Source: Tupaia tana
Lineage: Eukaryota > Chordata > Mammalia > Scandentia > Tupaiidae
Length of the DNA stretch: 64,000 bases
NCBI GenBank assembly: GCA_026018925.1
Contig: JAKSZU010000027.1
Span: forward strand, 2,004,829 to 2,068,828
Direction: 5' to 3'
Part shown: piece by piece, positions 21,635 through 32,201 of the stretch
Position numbering within the stretch: position 1 is the first letter of the stretch
How the letters are laid out: every line of letters begins with the position of its first letter
Translations under genes and position numbers: made by a program
Notes under the pieces: model-generated
Database searches by the model: none
Told to the model about the DNA's origin: nothing
What the model saw: only the letters and a program-made list of their open reading frames with translations

Positions 21635-21780
21635 CTATTGGTCCTGTTTCCCTAGGAAACTTTAATATATGTTTCATGTTTTGTTTTTTTTAAATAAGGT
21701 CCCCCACACTGAATAAACTAAACATTTCAAAAACCCAGATCTCCATTTGTTATATATTCCTTGTTTCAAAAAAATTTTAA

Positions 21781-21945
21781 GGGGGGTCAGCAGGTGGCAT
21801 GGTGGTAAGGGCACTGGACTCCCGTGTGGCTGACCATGGTTTGAGTCCCAGACCCGGCAGCTTGCTTTCTCATTCCCCCCCTCCCGACTCTGTCCCTCTA
21901 TGGTCAAAGTTAAATAGATAAATAAAATAATTCTTTTTTTAAAAA
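21781..21945 (+). mobile_element. SINE form B
   Basis: GGGGTCAGCAGGTGGCATGG head, GGTTTGAGTCC B box, GGTCAAAGTTAAATAG tail. Confidence 0.85.
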
Positions 21946-22021
21946 AGATTTAAGGTGTCTTCTCAACACAATAATTATGGTGCTTTTATTTGTAACCCAT
22001 TTAGCCTCAACAACATTTTTT

Positions 22022-22265
22022 CTTTAAGAGAGATTTTTGCTGTAGGGTATATGTGTTCACCAGAGAGACAGAGACAGAGAGACAGAAAATGAGAAATCAC
22101 CTCCTAAGGGGATGGCCACACTGCAATCCCTTCTCCTCCATTCTCCTCTCAGGATTTTGGGCGCGCACACCCGGTGTGAGGTTTAAGCTGCTGGGTCTGG
22201 GACTCAAACTGTGGCTGGCTACGTGGGAGTCTAGCGATGTAACCATTAAACCTCTGCTGGCTCCC
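22022..22265 (-). mobile_element. SINE form A
   Basis: Antisense copy, GATTTTTGCTGTAGGGTAT to CATTAAACCTCTGCTGGC. Confidence 0.85.
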
Positions 22266-22369
22266 AAATACTTTTTTAAAAGCAATCTAATATCAAGGAA
22301 GGCGCAAGGGGAAGAAAGAGAGAAAGGGACCCCTATCTACAGGAGGTGTCACTGCATGAGGGATGCGTC

Positions 22370-22560
22370 CGGCTTTGAATTTAAACAGATAAGCCCTACT
22401 TTCATCATTCATGAACTATGAGCCAAGTTATTTCATCTCTTCACACCGCAGTTCTCTCATTCATACAGTGGGGAAATACCAGCAACTGCAAAATTACGAA
22501 GAACACATGACAATGTATGTCCTGTCAAGCCTGGCACATGTAAGACAGTTAATAGAAATG
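22370..22560 (+). mobile_element. MIR
   Basis: Sense MIR: GAGCCAAGTTATTTCATC, CAGTGGGGAAATACC and CAAGCCTGGCACATG in order. Confidence 0.75.
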
Positions 22561-22564
22561 TAAA

Positions 22565-23720
22565 ACCCTTCATTCTTGAACGCCTAGTCCACGTTATATT
22601 CCCTGAAACAGCCTTACTAATGTGCAGAAAAGAAACGATTACGTTTGCCTGCTCTCTCGACAGCATTACAAGCAGTACAACACATGTGGGAAGCTCATTT
22701 CTTTTTCTGTCAAGACATAAAGCTGAGTAAGGTGCACAAATATGTCATCCCCCATGCGAGCGGAAGTCATCGGATATCTGTTGTAGAAGAGCTAAGAGGT
22801 GGAAAGGGGTAACAAATTCAAGAATCTGTAAAAAGTTACTCTATAAGGTCACAAAACAGGGTTTTGTACCTAAGTTAATGAGTTTATTTCAAAGCCAAAG
22901 CGGTTGTTTTGGTATTCGTCTCTACCAACTCCTGTTTTTCAAAGGTGTCTGAGGAATCTCTAACCCGGGTGGCAGGGTTAGAAGTAGCTCAGAAGTCAGC
23001 TCGGAGCCCAGGCGTCTCCCGACACGTCTGCCCTTCACCGCTGGGATGGTACAGGCAAGAGGGGTGGGGCTCCTGCAAGAGGCACCATAGTAACTAGCAA
23101 GGGGGCAGCACTTCCTGCAGGGAAAGCAATGACAGGTCTAAAGGCACGAGAGGCTTGGTATTAAGAGGAAGGGACAGTGGTTGGACCGCCCGTAGAGTGC
23201 TTGGAGATGTCTGAGTGCCCCGTCCCTCCCTGCTTACCCTCGTCTGGAGGGCTACAGGACCTACAGAACAGGATGGAAGCAGAAACGCTAGGGACACGAG
23301 CTTTCCACAGAGCTCTCTGCAGAATGGGGCTCGACTTCCTTTTCTTGCCGGAGGATTAAAGGCGACCTGAATCTCCGGAGACATCTCAGTCTGTCTTCTT
23401 TGGTCTCAGACTCCAGAGCAACTTGCTCAGACCATAGAGCATGAAACGCTGGCCGAACAGAGCAGACGGGTTCTGACTGACCTGCCTGGGCTCCTCTTTG
23501 CTCCTTAGCGAGCTCAGCCGTCCGCCCTGCCCGCCCACTGCATCTCTGCGTAAAGCATCGGGCACGTCTGGGAGACACCGGATGTGGGGTTAGCCTCTGA
23601 GTACTGCTAATCCTGTCTGGTTTTCAGGTTTCCTAGTCTACTGTGCTCAGATGCCTTTAAAACCCCGCGATCTTTGGGCTGTGAGGGGCATTACAGTTAT
23701 TCTGTCTTCTCTCGCTCTCC
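22565..23720. other. Unique sequence
   Basis: No recognised gene or SINE. GC rises at 22,960-23,580; no clear splice-bounded open frame was found. Confidence 0.4.
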
Positions 23721-23724
23721 CTTT

Positions 23725-23893
23725 TTAAATAATTATTTCATTTTTTTAAATGTGCTATAGAGCATGTGCACTCACCAGAGTCAGAGAGATAAAGTGGGAA
23801 AGTGAGAAAGCAAACCACCGAGTCCAGGTCTGGAACCACGGTCGGTCATGTGGGCATCCGGTGCCTTAATCACCACACCCCTGCTGACCCCGG
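23725..23893 (-). mobile_element. SINE form B / mixed
   Basis: Antisense copy with GTGCTATAGAGCATGTGC, a short centre and CACACCCCTGCTGACCCC. Confidence 0.7.
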
Positions 23894-24238
23894 TCTTCTC
23901 TTCAGTGACACAGAAACCATTGCTACAACATCCCCCGAGGAAAGGCCACGGACCCCTGCTCTCTGCAAAGACGGTTGGTCCCTCCAGCTCTCGTTTGAGA
24001 AGGCCTGTCCCTGTTGTCACATCACGGCTCCTCCCTGCAGTGCTGCCCACTAGCCATGTCACCTCCTTAGACTTCCCAAATGTACCCCATTTCCTTCACA
24101 GATAGCCCTTTGCCGCTTCTGATCACACAGACAGGAGCACATGCACAGAAACCATCGCACCTTCAGCCTTCCTCACGGAGCCTAACATCAGGGTGCTTTA
24201 AAGCACGTCTGTCTCGGGATAGAACTCGGTACACTCCT

Positions 24239-24506
24239 GGGACCAGCAGTTGGCGTAATGGCTATGTCACTGGAGACCCATGTAGTTGACTGTGGCTCGA
24301 GCCCCAGACCCGGTGGCTTAAATTCACAACAGGTGAGTGTACATGCGTGCCCAAGATCCTGAGAGGAGAATGGAGGAGAAGGGATCGCGGCATGGCCATC
24401 CTCCCCGAGGGGGGGTGATTTCTCACTTTCTGTCTCTCTGTCTCTCTCTTTCTGGCAAGCGTACACGCCCTATAGCAAAAACTTTTCCAAAAAAAAAAGA
24501 AAAGAA
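24239..24506 (+). mobile_element. SINE form A, full length
   Basis: Intact head and CGCCCTATAGCAAAAAC end. A 17-bp imperfect target-site duplication, GAACTCGGTACACTCCT, flanks it. Confidence 0.9.
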
Positions 24507-24529
24507 GAACTTGGTGCACTCCTCCCCCA

Positions 24530-25635
24530 GTTTTCACGCATTTCACTGACCTGTATTCAGTGGTCTCCATGTGACAGGAGTGTGGTGGTGCTAGTTGCCC
24601 AGGACACAGGTAATCAAACAGCTCCATAAACAGGTGCAAGGTCGCGCTGTGCAGAGTGCGCCAGTGACAGGTGCCTCACAGGGACACGATGGAAGAAGGG
24701 CCCAGGTGGGACGTCAAAGGCTGCCCTGGGAGTCTGCACGGAACTGAGGTCTAACGCGGATGTGTACTGAGGGGGACGGCGAGAGCAGCAGGGACAGGCT
24801 AAGTGGGAGGCCGCGTGGAGCCGGGCTGCACAGAGCGAGGGGGCCAGGGCAGCAGGCTCCGGGAGGAAGGAGCGGAGCTCACTCAGAGCCGCCAGGTTGG
24901 GGAGCTTCGGCTTCATCCCGAGCAAGTAGGAGCCAAGGAGAGAGCGTGAGCACAGGGTTAGGGCTGTGGGCCTGGGGATGGGGTAGGGACGCTGGTGGGA
25001 GGTCAGCCTCTCCTTCCACGACCCCTGGCTATGTTCAGGGACACTGAAGAGGCAGCCATTACAGTACTTTGGGCGAGAAGTAACGATGGTGTCTCGGGAG
25101 AGGGTGATGAGAGGGAGCAGGCTGGCTCAGTGGGAGGGTACTTAGGGATAAAGCTGAGTTAGATTTAACCAAGTGTGGCTTGAGGGAGCCTCTACGCACG
25201 AGCTCAGTCAAACAGAGTCCGTAAACTAACGAAGGGTAACTCGGAGTTAACAAACGGCTGAGTCTCGGCCAACCTCTGCAGCCGGTCTCAGTCACTCGTG
25301 GGGAACGACTGCTCAAGCCTCGTTCAAATAAGGCACAGCCCAAGCTCTGCGCGGTCAGGTCTCAGCACGGCCTCTGCTTGCTGTCCACGGATGTTCTCAG
25401 ACTCTGCTGCAGCCCGGGCTCGCGGAGCCTGTCCTGACCTGCTCCCCGGGCTGCCTGTTCCCGAATCACAGATAAAAGCCACCGAAGATGGACGGGACTA
25501 GATTTGCTCTAGTCTGTCTCCAGCAGTCGGAGGACTTAACGATAGCTGCGGTAACAACTGTGGGAGAGGAGACGCCGCGGTGACTCCTGGCTGGGCCGTG
25601 TTCTCAGGGAAGGACTAGGGCACTTCATAAAGCTC
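24530..25635. other. Non-SINE sequence, possibly a very old repeat
   Basis: GC-moderate, purine-biased on the plus strand (AGGCAGCCATTACAGTAC, CGGGAGAGGGTGATGAGAG). Together with 26,060-26,250 it faintly resembles a widespread ancient mammalian interspersed repeat, but I cannot name it. No gene seen. Confidence 0.3.
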
Positions 25636-25637
25636 AT

Positions 25638-25914
25638 GGGGGGACGGGCAGTCAGCGTAATGGCTATGTCGCTGGACTCCCACGTAGTAGTCGACTGCGG
25701 TTCGTGTCCCGGACCGGTGGCTTAAAACTCACGCCGGGCGCGTGTGCGTGCGTGCCCAAGATCCCGAGAGGAGAATGGAGGAGAAGGGATTGCAGCGTGG
25801 CCATCCCCCCTGGGGGGTGATTTCTCGCTTTCTGTCTCTCTGTCTCTCTCTGTCTGTCTGGTGAGCGCACGCGCCCTATAGTGAAAACCTCTCAAAAAAA
25901 AAAAAAAAAAAAAA
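25638..25914 (+). mobile_element. SINE form A, full length
   Basis: Head CGGGCAGTCAGCGTAATGG, near-consensus body, CGCGCCCTATAGTG end and a poly(A) tail of about 20: a young copy. Confidence 0.9.
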
Positions 25915-26426
25915 GTAGAACTGTCCAGTCTCACTAAACGTTTGGGGAGGGGAAGTGAGAGAGAGAGAGACATGCTGTGGCCACTCCCAGTTCTGGTTTG
26001 AACTGTGCTGACTGACGGGGAGGCCTGGGGAGCGGCGGGCTAGGGATGGGGTGCCAGCTCTCCACGGGCACATTCAGACAGGATCAGAGACGCAATTGGA
26101 CGTGCAAGGTGGAAGATCAGAAATGTGGGAGCCGTTGGCACAGAGCCAAGACCGAAGCCGTGGGAATGGAGACCTCCCAGGGAGAAAGAAGGAGCTGTCC
26201 CGCGAGCTCACAAACTGCCCTCTCATCTCGTTTGGCACCGGCGCCCATGGGTGACGTCCCGAGGGATGGGACACTCGCTTCTCTGCAGGCCTCACGAGGT
26301 CCATCCCAGCTCCAGGGTGCTGAGAGATGGGGACCCCCCACCCCGGGTCCCCGTGGTCACCTGAGCTGCAGAGCAGACGGCCAGGTCCTCAGTGCATGGG
26401 GAACTCGCCTTTAAGACCTGTGCAAT

Positions 26427-26693
26427 CAGGACCAGCAGTTGGCGTCATGGCTGTGTCGTTGGACTCCCATGTAGTCAACTGTGGCTCGAGTCCCAGACTC
26501 AGTGGCTTAGACTCACGCCGGGCGCGTGTGCGTGCATGCCCAAGATCCCGAGAGGAGAATGGAGGAGAAGGGATTGCGGCGTGACCATCCCCCCTGGGGG
26601 GTGATTTCTCGCTTTCTGTCTCTCTGTCTCTGTCTTTCTGGCGAGTGCACACGCCCTATAGCAAAAAACTCTCAAAAAAGCAAAAACAAAAAG
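26427..26693 (+). mobile_element. SINE form A, full length
   Basis: GGACCAGCAGTTGGCGTCATG head; CACGCCCTATAGC end with a tail of mixed A and C. Confidence 0.9.
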
Positions 26694-26865
26694 AAGGCCC
26701 TGCACAATTCGCCTGGGCTGAACCCCCACATGGGAGCCAGAGCCTGGCCATTGCCTCAGACCGAAGCAACGATCGGGATCACAGCGCTGACGCACGCTCA
26801 GCAGGCCACACAAGTCCACCTGCCACCTGCTCAGGCGAGGCTGCACCCACTGCCACCCCATGTGG

Positions 26866-27066
26866 TTTTTCAGGTTTCGCTTTAGGGCACTTGAGATCAC
26901 TGGAAAGACAGAAGGAAAGTGAGAAATCACCCCGGGGATGGCCTTGATGCCCTTCCTTCTCCTCCACGCTCCCACATGCCCGGGTGTGATCTCAGCCCCC
27001 AACCCCAGATTCAGATCTTGGCCCACCATGAGTTCCCTTGAGCCACCACGCCACCTGCTCGGCCTG
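26866..27066 (-). mobile_element. SINE form A, diverged
   Basis: Antisense copy, CAGGTTTCGCTTTAGGGC to CACGCCACCTGCTCGGCC. Confidence 0.75.
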
Positions 27067-27665
27067 ACAGCACCCCTGTGATGATCCTGATAGAAACGTC
27101 AACAAATGTCCCCAGTCTTCAGCACCCTCAGCTAATTCACGCCTTCATCTACAGATTTATATTTGCAGACTTGGCTTTGTGACAACCGTACTACCAGAGA
27201 GTCTAGGAGCGCCAAGCGCGGGACCTCTGTCCTCAGCCTGATGGACAGCCTTGGCCCAGTAACTGCTGCATCAGGACGGAGTAAGGAAGTCCCCGTCTGC
27301 CACCAACTTGCCACACAGACAGCCCTCCTGGCTAACTGTTTGTCCTTCTGACCCAAAGTTCAAAGGAAGAGTACAGATGTTCTGCAGAGAGAATCTGTGG
27401 ACAAGGGGAGAAGGGGAACGTAAGGCCATGACTCCGAGAGCAGGGCCTGAGGACCCTCCAGGCCGACTCAGGGCTGGGAGGGCAAGAGCAGGCCCCGTCC
27501 AGAGGCGTGTGTGTGGGTGCACTGACGCCGATGTGGGCACACGACCTACTGCACTGAACGTTCACCGGACGTACTTGAAGCTAACAGAAAAGGAAGCACC
27601 GTGCTTGGTCCTCATCAGCAGACCTGGAGGAAGTGCTTCATGGAGCCCCTCTAGCCCCCCAGACG

Positions 27666-30190
27666 GGTGAGCAGGGGAGCTCGGGAGGGCAGGTCGGCGT
27701 GAAGGAGGGTGTGCAGGGGAGCTCGGGAGGGCAGGTCAGAGTGAAGGAGGGTGTGCAGAGGTGCTCAGGAGGGCAGGTCAGAGTGAAAGAGGGTGTGCAG
27801 GGGAGCTCGGGAGGGCAGGTCAGAGTGAAGGAGGGTGTGCAGGGGAGCTCAGGAGGGCAGGTCAGAGTGAAGGAGGGTGTGCAGGGGAGCTCGGGAGGGC
27901 AGGTCGGAGTGAAGGAGGGTGTGCAGGGGAGCTCGGGAGGGCAGGTCGGAGTGAAGGAGGGTGAGCAGGGGAGCTCGGGAGGGCAGGTCAGAGTGAAGGA
28001 GGGTGTGCAGGGGAGCTCGGGAGGGCAGGTCAGAGTGAAGGAGGGTGTGCAGGGGTGCTCGGGAGGGCAGGTCAGAGTGAAGGAGGGTGTGCAGGGGAGC
28101 TCGGGAGGGCAGGTCAGAGTGAAGGAGGGTGTGCAGGGGAGCTCGGGAGGGCAGGTCAGAGTGAAGGAGGGTGTGCAGGGGAGCTCGGGAGGGCAGGTCA
28201 GAGTGAAGGAGGGTGTGCAGGGGTGCTCGGGAGGGCAGGTCGGAGTGAAGGAGGGTGTGCAGGGGTGCTCGGGAGGGCAGGTCGGCGTGAAGGAGGGTGT
28301 GCAGGGGTGCTCGGGAGGGCAGGTCAGAGTGAAGGAGGGTGTGCAGGGGTGCTCGGGAGGGCAGGTCAGAGTGAAGGAGGGTGAGCAGGGGAGCTCGGGA
28401 GGGCAGGTCAGAGTGAAGGAGGGTGAGCAGGGGAGCTCGGGAGGGCAGGTCAGAGTGAAGGAGGGTGTGCAGGGGTGCTCGGGAGGGCAGGTCGGCGTGA
28501 AGGAGGGTGTGCAGGGGTGCTCGGGAGGGCAGGTCAGAGTGAAGGAGGGTGTGCAGGGGTGCTCGGGAGGGCAGGTCAGAGTGAAGGAGGGTGTGCAGGG
28601 GTGCTCGGGAGGGCAGGTCGGCGTGAAGGAGGGTGTGCAGGGGTGCTCGGGAGGGCAGGTCAGAGTGAAGGAGGGTGTGCAGGGGAGCTCGGGAGGGCAG
28701 GTCAGAGTGAAGGAGGGTGAGCAGGGGAGCTCGGGAGGGCAGGTCGGAGTGAAGGAGGGTGTGCAGGGGAGCTCGGGAGGGCAGGTCAGAGTGAAGGAGG
28801 GTGAGCAGGGGAGCTCGGGAGGGCAGGTCGGAGTGAAGGAGGGTGAGCAGGGGAGCTCAGGAGGGCAGGTCGGAGTGAAGGAGGGTGTGCAGGGGAGCTC
28901 GGGAGGGCAGGTCAGAGTGAAGGAGGGTGTGCAGGGGTGCTCGGGAGGGCAGGTCAGAGTGAAGGAGGGTGTGCAGGGGAGCTCGGGAGGGCAGGTCAGA
29001 GTGAAGGAGGGTGTGCAGGGGTGCTCGGGAGGGCAGGTCAGAGTGAAGGAGGGTGTGCAGGGGTGCTCGGGAGGGCAGGTCAGAGTGAAGGAGGGTGTGC
29101 AGGGGAGCTCGGGAGGGCAGGTCAGAGTGAAGGAGGGTGTGCAGGGGTGCTCGGGAGGGCAGGTCAGAGTGAAGGAGGGTGAGCAGGGGAGCTCGGGAGG
29201 GCAGGTCAGAGTGAAGGAGGGTGTGCAGGGGAGCTCGGGAGGGCAGGTCAGAGTGAAGGAGGGTGAGCAGGGGAGCTCGGGAGGGCAGGTCGGAGTGAAG
29301 GAGGGTGAGCAGGGGTGCTCGGGAGGGCAGGTCAGAGTGAAGGAGGGTGTGCAGGGGAGCTCGGGAGGGCAGGTCGGCGTGAAGGAGGGTGTGCAGGGGT
29401 GCTCAGGAGGGCAGGTCGGAGTGAAGGAGGGTGTGCAGAGGTGCTCGGGAGGGCAGGTCGGAGTGAAGGAGGGTGTGCAGGGGTGCTCGGGAGGGCAGGT
29501 CAGAGTGAAGGAGGGTGTGCAGAGGTGCTCGGGAGGGCAGGTCGGAGTGAAGGAGGGTGTGCAGGGGTGCTCAGGAGGGCAGGTCGGAGTGAAGGAGGGT
29601 GTGCAGGGGAGCTCGGGAGGGCAGGTCAGAGTGAAGGAGGGTGTGCAGGGGAGCTCAGGAGGGCAGGTCGGAATGAAGGAGGGTGAGCAGGGGTGCTCGG
29701 GAGGGCAGGTCAGAGTGAAGGAGGGTGAGCAGGGGAGCTCGGGAGGGCAGGTCGGAATGAAGGAGGGTGAGCAGGGGAGCTCGGGAGGGCAGGTCAGAGT
29801 GAAGGAGGGTGTGCAGGGGAGCTCGGGAGGGCAGGTCAGAGTGAAGGAGGGTGAGCAGGGGAGCTCGGGAGGGCAGGTCAGAGTGAAGGAGGGTGTGCAG
29901 GGGAGCTCGGGAGGGCAGGTCAGAGTGAAGGAGGGTGAGCAGGGGAGCTCGGGAGGGCAGGTCAGAGTGAAGGAGGGTGTGCAGGGGAGCTCGGGAGGGC
30001 AGGTCAGAGTGAAGGAGGGTGAGCAGGGGAGCTCGGGAGGGCAGGTCAGAGTGAAGGAGGGTGAGCAGGGGTGCTTGGGAGGGCAGGTCAGAGTGAAGGA
30101 GGGTGAGCAGGGGAGCTCGGGAGGGCAGGTCAGAGTGAAGGAGGGTGAGCAGGGGTGCTTGGGAGGGCAGATTGGCGTGAAGGAGGGGCT
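27666..30190 (+). repeat. 42-bp G-rich minisatellite, about 60 units
   Basis: Unit like AGGTCAGAGTGAAGGAGG + GTGTGCAGGGGAGCTC + GGGAGGGC. Units vary at a few sites only: GAGCTC/GTGCTC, CAGAGTG/CGGAGTG/CGGCGTG, GGGTGTG/GGGTGAG. Because 42 is a multiple of 3 it can be read as an open frame with a 14-residue repeat on both strands, but there is no start context, splice structure or terminal domain, so it is a VNTR, not a gene. Most units hold four G-runs (3,4,3,3) with loops of 6, 5 and 1. Confidence 0.96.
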
Positions 30191-30377
30191 TGAAGCGGGC
30201 GGAGCTGCGACTGGAGTGTACGGAGGTGGAGAAGCGGGTGGGTCTGTGGGGGTACCCAAACATGGGGAGTGCAGCACTGTCGGCACCTGTTTCGGTGGCT
30301 TGGAGAAGATTTTTGGTGAGGACAAACTCTGTGTTCAATAGCAACAAATCTCTTGGGATTAAGAAGGTTGTCTACCA

Positions 30378-30560
30378 GGACCAGTAGATGGCATAATGGT
30401 TACACCGCTTGACTCCCACATGGTGAACCACAGTTTGAGTCCCGGACCTGGCGCCTTGAAAGTCACACCAGGCACGTGTGTGTGCATGCCCAGAGTCCCT
30501 AGGGGAGAATGAAGGAGAAGAGATTGCAGTGTGGCCATCCCGCCTGGGGTGGGGGGTGAG
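30378..30560 (+). mobile_element. SINE form A, 3'-truncated
   Basis: Head GGACCAGTAGATGGCATAATG and body up to GGTGGGGGGTGAG; the 3' end is cut by the adjoining antisense SINE. Confidence 0.8.
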
Positions 30561-30562
30561 TT

Positions 30563-30722
30563 TAAAAAATATATATTAATTTTATTTGTTATTATTATTT
30601 ACTTTGACTAGAGAAAGAGGAAAAAGGTAAAGTGAAAAAGCAAGCCATGAGGCCCAGGACTCGAACTGTGGTTGGCCATGTAGGAGTTCAGCACCTTAAC
30701 CACCATGCCCCCTGCCAGCCCT
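30563..30722 (-). mobile_element. SINE form B
   Basis: Antisense copy: TTTATTTGTTATTATTATTT tail, GACTCGAACTGTGGTTGGC, ATGCCCCCTGCCAGCCC. It sits in the 3' part of the SINE to its left. Confidence 0.8.
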
Positions 30723-30724
30723 GA

Positions 30725-31190
30725 AAGTTAGCTCCTTTTACACTCCCTCCCAATCTTGTCCAGGACAGTTCTCAGTTGACTACTAGAATGCTCTAACACG
30801 ACTCTGAAGAGCAACTCCTCTTTCTTAAGACGTGAACAGGTTTTAAGCTCTGAGGTTCAACAGAAAACAGTACCTAGGTAGAATTTAATATTATTTTGCC
30901 TTTATCGTATTTACTATTCTATTTTTGGCAAATGACAATGATTTTCCATCTACAGTAATGATGTGAGCTTTTCTTTTGGAACAAATTTGACTTTAATAAT
31001 AGATTTAAGTATAAACGCAGGAAAATATTAAGTTAATCATACAGGTGATAAGACTTATGCTAGGAAATTATGATAGTGGTATGAGAATATCTCAAGAACT
31101 GGAAATACTGGCTAAAAATGTTAGCCTGAAATTTAACTATCACTCAAGCATGAGAAAACAGGTACAATTTAAAGTGCTGAGATAGTTCTT
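30725..31190. other. Unique AT-rich sequence
   Basis: No gene or repeat recognised. Confidence 0.4.
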
Positions 31191-31194
31191 ATCT

Positions 31195-31320
31195 TCCTCC
31201 AGTACTTTCTAGCTGAGTGGCCTTGGGCATGACCTCTTAAAGTTATTAAATCTTAATCCCCTCCTCTTCATAAAAGGGTCCATTTTACAGGAACCTATGG
31301 ATTAAAGACAACAAGTACTG
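31195..31320 (+). mobile_element. MIR fragment
   Basis: GCTGAGTGGCCTTGGGCATG and AAAAGGGTCCATTTTACAG are MIR-like in sense orientation. Confidence 0.6.
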
Positions 31321-31324
31321 CAGA

Positions 31325-32195
31325 TCATAAACTTGTAGACATTATTAACATCCTTTATAGCTTTCCAACAAGCTTTCTGAAGTTAGCCATGATAGACTCA
31401 CCTAATCTCTCTCATTCTCTGAAATACTAGGTCTGTAGAACTAGAGCTGGCTCTAGACAACGATCGCGGTCACTTTTGTTTTCCCCTTGGTTTTATGTAG
31501 AAAGAGAAGAACTCAGCTCAGTCCCGCTCCCAGCTGCTCGTGAGTCATCCCGAATAGTTGTAGACTGCGGAGGGGACCACTCAGCCCGAATCGGAGTTTT
31601 CTGTGTGAATTCTAACTTATCTGAACGCACTCTTTAACAGTTTAAAGTGTAAAAACGAAACAAGACACCCCCTCCACAGAACTATATAAGCAATATAGCT
31701 ACACCCCTGCAGCTTAGACTGAAAAGAAACCTTAATCTATGTTTCAGTTTCAGCCCATCCTTTCAGCTCCCCCCCATTATGAATGAGGCCTGAAGGAGCC
31801 ATGAACGTGCGGAGGTGGCGGCCGAGCGAGACTCGGCACACCCCCCCGTGGTTCTCTGGCTTTCCACCGCCAAAGCGAGCGTGTGCTGAGACTTGGAAAG
31901 CAAGAGATGTCCCTGTGTCTGTGTTACTGCGCTTCAGTAGGAGGTAAAGCCTCACCTCCCGACTGAACAGGGTCCGTTTGAATTCCCAACTCGTAAAATT
32001 ATTAAAGTGGGGCCTAGAAGTTTCCTTCAAGCATTAATAATGATTTTCATTTTCCAAACGATGCACCGACCTTTTGGCAAACTATCATTAGAGGATTTTC
32101 TGTGTGCTGCCCTCTGCTTTCGTTTCCTGGAAGGGTTTTGTTAAGTAGGTCACCTCATTAATAAGGGCGCAGGACACAGGTGACGTGTCGGCACA
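31325..32195. other. Unique sequence
   Basis: No gene recognised. A 97-codon minus-strand open frame at 31,737-32,030 has no supporting features. Confidence 0.4.
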
Positions 32196-32201
32196 GTGCT
32201 G

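Larger units (their letters stand above)
20955..21660 (+). mobile_element. Ancient LTR-like interspersed repeat, split by a SINE
   Basis: Left part (20,955-21,060) has CCAATTTGACTGTGCTAAGG and GATGGCCAGATAGCTGG. Right part (21,323-21,660) has TCTTCTCCTGCCCTCAGG, CAGCTTGCAGACAGCAG and CCTGTTTCCCTAGGAAAC around a (GT)n. This matches a well-known mammalian interspersed repeat that I recall but cannot assign to a subfamily; probably an old LTR. It looks broken and old. Confidence 0.5.

Noticed and set aside
27633-30341. Apparent 900-residue repeat protein on either strand
   Set aside because: The frame is open only because the 42-bp unit is a multiple of three and lacks stops. There is no signal, domain or splice context, and both strands are equally open.
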